Shown here: one piece after another, positions 58,748-64,000 of the stretch | Layout: each line of letters opens with the position of its first letter | Numbering within the stretch: the stretch's first letter is position 1 | Source: Gentiana macrophylla | Taxonomy: Eukaryota > Streptophyta > Magnoliopsida > Gentianales > Gentianaceae | DNA length: 64,000 nt | NCBI GenBank assembly: GCA_026214975.1 | Contig: CM047808.1 | Location: forward strand, 3,709,262 to 3,773,261 | Reading direction: 5' to 3' | Program-made: the position numbers and the translations under genes | Notes under the pieces: generated by a model | The model's database searches: none | The model's input: the letters and a program-made list of their open reading frames with translations, nothing else | Told to the model about the DNA's origin: nothing

Positions 58748-58825
58748 AAAACCCTTATTTTTGTTCATTGTATTTCCATATACATTACTTTTTATATATA
58801 AAAAATATATAATTTTACTTTGTAG

Positions 58826-59070
58826 TTACATTTGGGTCCTTCCCAATGGCAAGCAAACGTCATCAAGCAACGGCTACTGCGAAACCAGAGATACAGCATC
58901 ACCGATCTCTTCGATGGATATCGACACCGACGATAATAGAGCATCCATGTGTAAAGGCAAACATTCCTTGCAATTATGCGACAGAAGGGGAATTTTGCAC
59001 GGATGAAATCTGTCCCCTATGTAATATTTATAAAGGCCGATGTGCAAGTGAGGGTGAGCCAGATGAGTGA
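58826..59070 (+). CDS. Gene D, exon 2: six-cysteine peptide
   Basis: The acceptor tttactttgtag is followed by 245 nt ending TGA. The frame begins with two bases of a split codon and continues TFGSFPMASKRH. The N-terminal half is basic and Ser/Thr-rich. The C-terminal half carries C-x6-C-x8-C-x4-C-x2-C-x6-C and an acidic tail ending GEPDE. The first 12 bases of the exon and the pre-acceptor sequence match gene C, which fixes the splice site and frame. An internal ATG at 58846 is in frame but would give a peptide without a signal sequence. AATAAA-rich sequence after 59111 could end the transcript. The fold is assumed knottin-like from spacing only. Confidence 0.6.
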
Positions 59071-59110
59071 AAATTTATTAGGAATATGATATCGCAATGA
59101 TTCAGACTGT

Positions 59111-59130
59111 ATAAATAAAATAAAATAAAA
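59111..59130 (+). terminator. Polyadenylation signals of gene D
   Basis: Overlapping AATAAA motifs lie 40-60 bp after the gene D stop codon. Confidence 0.4.
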
Positions 59131-60134
59131 TTATAATACAATATGATTCGTTGCGATATCATAAACTGGGAAATTGTGAGAAAGGTACTTGTTCCTTTCC
59201 TCCTCTCCCTGGAACAGTTTTCTTTTCTTTTCTTTAAATGTATGTTGGCACGCAAGTCATGCATGTGCTCTTTGGAATAAAAGGCGTTTTCAATTTTGTT
59301 GTTTCGTTTTTTCTTTTTCAAAACACAAATTTTACTTTGGAATAAAAGGCATTTTCAATTCAATTGACCCGTGTTTTTAGTAGGATAAAAAGAAAAACCC
59401 ATTTAAAAAACTGAGATTGGTTTGGAGTGATTACATTGTGGTCCAAAACACTTCATCTATTTGGTAATGCATTTCTTCTCCTTCTTTCAAACTATGTCGT
59501 TTTACCGACTGATAAAGGTTGAAGAATCGGATCGATGCTTTGTGGGTTCAATTCAGTAAAGGAATATGTGGTGATAAGTGTGGTGAAAGAAGACTTGGAT
59601 CAGAATTCTTTAGGATGAGTTAAAGAAGACTTGGATCAGAATTCTTATTTACACCACACTCATTCTACTCGTACACCACAGTTAACCAACTTCCCATAGG
59701 TGCATACCGAGAACCGAACTTGAGAAAGTCGATTCTTCTTGGCTCCAGAACCGACAAGAAGCCGGTTCTTCTTGGCTCCGGAACCAATTTTCACATATGC
59801 CTATGATCTCAAAGCATCTACAGTTATCAAACCCCAACAAAAAAAAAAAAAGAATAATACAAGTAGGAAAACAAAAACAAGAAACGAGCCGAACATGAAC
59901 ATTAATATCGTTTCATACCATAAGCATATAAACATGGTTCAAAACAGCAGATGAAAAAATTCGAAACACTTCAGACCCTTATTAAAAACGCAACGCAGAC
60001 GCTAAATATTAACACTAATAATGTCGGCATAGGACTTATTTCCACATACTACTAGTACTACTACTTGCAGGACATAGACATATAGAGATGATAGGGAACC
60101 CCACACCCCCCCACACACACACACCCCAAGCAAA
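59131..60134. other. Intergenic region between gene D and NBR1
   Basis: The two genes converge here. ctttggaataaaaggc is directly repeated at about 59270 and 59334. gttcttcttggctccgga is repeated near 59730 and 59765. Pyrimidine- and CA-rich sequence at 60100-60125 lies just beyond the NBR1 stop and would be in its 3' untranslated region. No gene seen. Confidence 0.45.
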
Positions 60135-63100
60135 TTACTGCTCCTCTTCAACAAGAAGGTCCAACACCACCTGTGTCACGCTTCCCTTGTTCTTCTCCAG
60201 CAGTTTCTTGTTCATCACATCATCATGAAAACCCTGCTCTCCCACAAACAAACAAAAAATTCGAAAAGGAAACAAGTTACCAAAGGAAATGGATACCGTA
60301 AAACAAAACAAATTCGTGAAATAAAGCTTCGAATTATCCAGTTTGTGCAGCAAAATCTTACTCAGATCTATGGGGATTATAAAATCGACTATAAAAGAAG
60401 GGGGCCTTGAAGGGCACCCCACTAAATCTACCTAGGGCACCACAGCAATGTTTAAATATAGGCATGTACTGGGGTGCATTAAGGCAATGGTAGTTTTAGT
60501 GGGGTGCTCTTAAAAATCCCTTAATTCACAAAAGGGATGAACTTATTTATGTATCTGAAATCAATCAATAGGAAAACTTACCATCTCATGAAGCTCCTCA
60601 AGGATATGATCCCATTCAGACTCACCGCACAGATCATTCAATGATTTCTCCAAGTCATACTTGTTTGACCTCAGGATCTCCTTGTTCAGATCAACTTCTT
60701 TGAACCCCATTCGGTCAAGCTCTATGAGAAGGCTTTTCTCAAGCTCATTCTCTTCTTCACCTTCAGCTTGCACAGTCTGCTCGTTATTAGCGGCAACAAC
60801 CGGAAGTTCAGGAGCAGCAGGAGCAGTAACAGCAACAGGGGTCGGGTCAGAAACTTCAGGAACAGCAACAGGGGTCGGGTCAGAAACTTCGGTAGAAGGT
60901 TTTTGAGCCGGAGGAGGAGCAAGCTCAGTACTAGTATGATCAGACTCATCATTAAAAGGCGGTGCAACAAAAGTTCCAGCAGAAGGGCGAGATGGGAAAG
61001 GGTCAGACAGATCAATCATGGGATACGAGACTCGCGGAGAAGCTGAAGAAGATGTAGGTTGAGCGGTCGACCCACCGGCGCTACCACCACCACCACCAAC
61101 AAGCAAGTTGTCATTGGTGGGGAAAATCGAGTCACCTTTCTCCTGAGAGGAAAAGTCAAAAACTGGCTTCACCAAATCTGCAGCATTGTCTTCCAAAGGT
61201 TCACTTTCTTCCAAAACTTCGGAGCTGACCCACCAGGAGTATTTGATGGCATATTGTTAAGATTGAAGTCCCGGAGAGCTTGCTGAACTGCCGTTAAAGT
61301 AGCATCCACCTTGACAAAGAAAACAAAATGTCATGATACAAGCATGATGTACAGATACTTCATAACTCGTATACTTAGGATCATCTGAGCAAAATGGACA
61401 CTGGATTCATACATGGATATCCATAACTCGTATATTATAGTATAAAATAATGAACAGAGTTTAAAATAAAGTAAAAAACGCTAATTAATATCTAAATTGT
61501 TGAAAAACTATCAAAAACTCTTGATTTATACATATACAACTCGGTCTCTATATCTTCAATGTATTTTTTTGAGAACACACCCGAGTACCATGTAACCACA
61601 TATCCATACCCATGCAATCTAGAATATGAAGCAATACATGATAGTAAATGAGAGATAACATTAAGGGTCTAACCTGGATAAGAACCCAAACACGTTGCCC
61701 AAACTTTTGGCCGGTTGGTGACCTCATCCTCCAGTACGAAATATACCGGCCAGGACGATCAGGAGCAATAAAATCAACAGCAACATCAAGCTCCTGGTCC
61801 ACAGGGAAGCCAATGCCACCAGGAATCTGCCCAAATTCACAAGAAAATTATATGAACAGTAGTACAGGGATAACAAAGAAACATCTTTACGAGCATGCGA
61901 TTAGCCATTACAAAATCACGCAAGAAATAGGTTAACTAATCAGCTAGAATTTAATAAAGATTTTATATACTGTACCTGCAAATCAACGGAAAACACATCA
62001 CCCATTTTATCTCCTCCAATCCAAACCAGCTTTGTTCCCCAAGGCCATTGAAGAGAGCCATTGTTCCTCATTCGCCAGATCTTGGTGAATGGAGATGACG
62101 GGGCCATGAGTGCACCATCCAAAATAGTCACATCCTGGATGAAGCGGCTGTCCAGTTTAGGCCGAATTAGATTCGCACTGTAACTGTCGAGGATAGGCAT
62201 CTGAGGAGCACGATACACCCGAGGAGGCTGCATCACACAGGGGAAAAAGTTGAGAAAATTCATTGAGATGCACAGGAAATCAATGTACAGAATACAGCAC
62301 CAATATACAGAGAAGATAATACGTGAGAAGAAAGATAAATGAGAAGTTGATAAATAAAAAAATAAAAAAAAGGCTTCATACGAAAGGAGAAGGGTGATGG
62401 TATGTCGCGGGACGATCAATCCTCATATAGTCACTTTCTACCCCCATTTGTGCAAAGCAGATGCTGCACAAGTCATAGTCATCCTTCCTGCAATAATCAA
62501 GATAAAGGGTTTGAGATAAAAATACTAAAAGCTTGACCGGCAAAAATAAAAAAAAAAAAAAAAAATAAAAGTTTATGGTGCTCACACTACTGATTTAAAT
62601 CGTGTGCCGGTAATAGGATGAACACCACAGCCATCACAACGAACACCACGGTGGAAAATAGTACCCGAGCCATCACCGTAGCCATAGCTCCTTCTAGAGT
62701 AAGGACCTCCCGGATTGTTTCCAATAGAAGTTCCTAAGAATGGGCACTGGGGTGCAGTACTTGAGGGATAACTGAATGTGTTTGGTTGACACTTGGTCCA
62801 TGTTTGGAAGCCAGGGGCAGCTGGGAATGGAAAACCTTGTACAGGCTTGGGTGGCGACGTATGCCTTTTAGAGCTATCACTGTTAACCACAGGAATGGAA
62901 TTTGTCATACTTGAAGAGGCGAACCACGGTGATTTCTTAGCTTTTCCAGATGGATCATCAACCTCTTTTGGCGTGGTAACCTGTGGCACATTAGGCTGCT
63001 GAAAGCCCTTCTTTTGACTGTAAACATAGGAGGATAGGAAATAGTAGGAGCACCAACCACTGGTGATGCCTTTGTCGCCTTCCCAACAGAACCATTTTCC

Positions 63101-63981
63101 TCTGAAATAGCCTTCTCCTTCTGTACTTCCTTCTCAGACTTCTGTCCTGGAGGACTAACAGCAGATTCCTTTGAACCTCCAGACTTCACTACCTCATTAG
63201 TCACGGTAACTTGACTTTTAGGAGTTTCATGAGATTTAGGAGCTGACTGAGCTTCAGTAGTTGCCACAGGATTACTATTAACAATGGACGCACCAGTTTT
63301 TGATGAAAGATTTTCTTGCTTCTCATTTGACAGAAGCTCTGGTTCAGACTTCTGACCATTTGAACTACCAGTTTCTTGAGCACCTGCACTGGCCTGCACA
63401 GAAGAATCAGTTGCTGCACCTGATTGCGACGGCTGTCCTGGAGAAGAGAACCCTTTCTCCATTAAAAACTGAACCACCTCAGATAGGCCAGGAGAATTGC
63501 CAGTAGAAGCCAAATCACTCAATATCTTCGTAACTCCTCTGCCAAGTGGTTCTGGCAGAGAGCTGACAACTCTTTTGCTAACAGGTTCTGGAAGAGAGTT
63601 AATGAATTCAATGACAGAAGAGTTCAAGTTCTCAAAAGGGTTCAGCACAGGTGACGATCTAGGTGTCATAACACTTTCACTCTCACTAGGAGTCCTTGTA
63701 ACACTTTCACTCTCACTAGGAGTCCTTGCAACATTATCATTTCTCAATATCACAGAAATTCTCAGAGGATTCAATCTTTGCCTAACCACATCACGCAAAT
63801 CTTCATCATCACCAAGGGTTATTTTATCATCATCCTCATCAACATAAATCAGAACAAAATCAGCATCAGGACTGAAGTTGAAAAGGCCACGGATCTTATT
63901 CCTCAGCCCATCCAAGTTCAATTCAAGTCCATTATTCACCACACGAGCATTGAAACGCCTAAGGGTCTTTGCATGCTTAAC
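60135..63981 (-). CDS. NBR1: Autophagy cargo receptor NBR1 (Joka2-like), 5'-partial; exons 63981..62586, 62487..62382, 62227..61976, 61826..61674, 61309..60582, 60233..60135
   Basis: NBR1 binds ubiquitinated cargo and ATG8 to deliver it to autophagosomes. Domains in order: PB1 (TLRRFNARVVNNGLELN to RISVILRN, for oligomerisation), a disordered Ser/Pro linker, a ZZ zinc finger (RCDGCGVHPITGTRFKS, then YDLCSICF), the NBR1 Ig-like domain (KIWRMRNNGSLQWPWGTKLVW and YISYWRMRSPTGQKFG), a second linker, UBA1 (LIELDRMGFKEVDLN), an ATG8-interacting motif WDHI between the UBAs, and UBA2 (LEELHEMGFHDD). All splice sites are GT-AG. Exon 1, with the first roughly ten residues, is outside the window. Two one-base deletions (about 63005-63020 and 61220-61230) shift the frame, yet exon lengths fit once one base is allowed for each, so assembly error is likely. 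About 910 residues predicted, longer than Arabidopsis NBR1. Confidence 0.92.
60411..60510. mobile_element. Short MITE in the last NBR1 intron
   Basis: About 100 bp begin agggcaccccactaaa and end ttttagtggggtgctct, an inverted repeat of some 17 bp with two mismatches. No target duplication could be fixed with confidence, so the superfamily is open. Confidence 0.6.
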
Positions 63982-64000
63982 CTGTAGCAGATCAAACCAT

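Noticed and set aside
58704..59006. 100-codon ORF overlapping gene D exon 2
   Set aside because: It reads through the LTR fragment in another frame; the six-cysteine frame is supported by homology to gene C.

Overview
The window is nuclear DNA of a flowering plant, most likely a eudicot. It is AT-rich, the genes have GT-AG introns, one multi-exon gene encodes the plant autophagy receptor NBR1, and most of the rest is decayed plant transposable elements (Ty3/gypsy, Ty1/copia, MULE, hAT, CACTA, LINE, Stowaway). I cannot name the species.

Layout. 1-11.3 kb is one degenerate minus-strand Ty3/gypsy element of Athila/Tat type, with gag, protease, RT-RNase H and integrase followed by an extra envelope-position ORF. 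It abuts a broken Mutator-like transposase (11.3-12.85 kb). 12.85-23.1 kb is repeat ground: a copia remnant with an hAT MITE in it, a Stowaway MITE, short tandem repeats, a gag-only gypsy element and an RNase H relic. 42.9-47.5 kb is a plus-strand Ty1/copia element without a visible 3' LTR. 50.3-53.1 kb is an AT-rich satellite with trimeric higher-order structure. 54-58.8 kb holds a TRIM-like element, a minus-strand copia remnant and further LTR pieces. 60.1-64 kb is the 3' part of NBR1 on the minus strand; its first exon lies beyond the right edge.

The most notable content is a dispersed set of small secreted cysteine-rich peptide genes on the plus strand between 23.7 and 59.1 kb. Genes A (23686-30496) and B (32724-35330) are clear paralogues: signal-peptide exon 1, a phase-1 intron, and a six-cysteine exon 2 ending in Gly-(Ala/Ser)-Phe-Pro. 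Gene C (exon 2 at 40568-40878) carries two consecutive six-cysteine modules, 12 Cys in all. Gene D (exon 2 at 58826-59070, probable exon 1 at 49544-49607) has one module and shares the start of exon 2 with C. The cysteine order (C..C..C..C-x(1-2)-C..C) suggests knottin-like peptides such as protease inhibitors or defence peptides; this is inferred from spacing alone. The introns have been inflated to about 6.5, 2.4 and perhaps 9.2 kb by nested transposons, including a 3.27 kb Pack-MULE-like element with a 10-bp target duplication.

A second theme is clusters of short, GC-rich or alternating palindromes in otherwise AT-rich mobile elements. At least six unrelated elements each carry their own palindrome, repeated several times within about 200-350 bp. 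NBR1 looks intact in splice sites and domains but carries two single-base frameshifts, which may be assembly errors.
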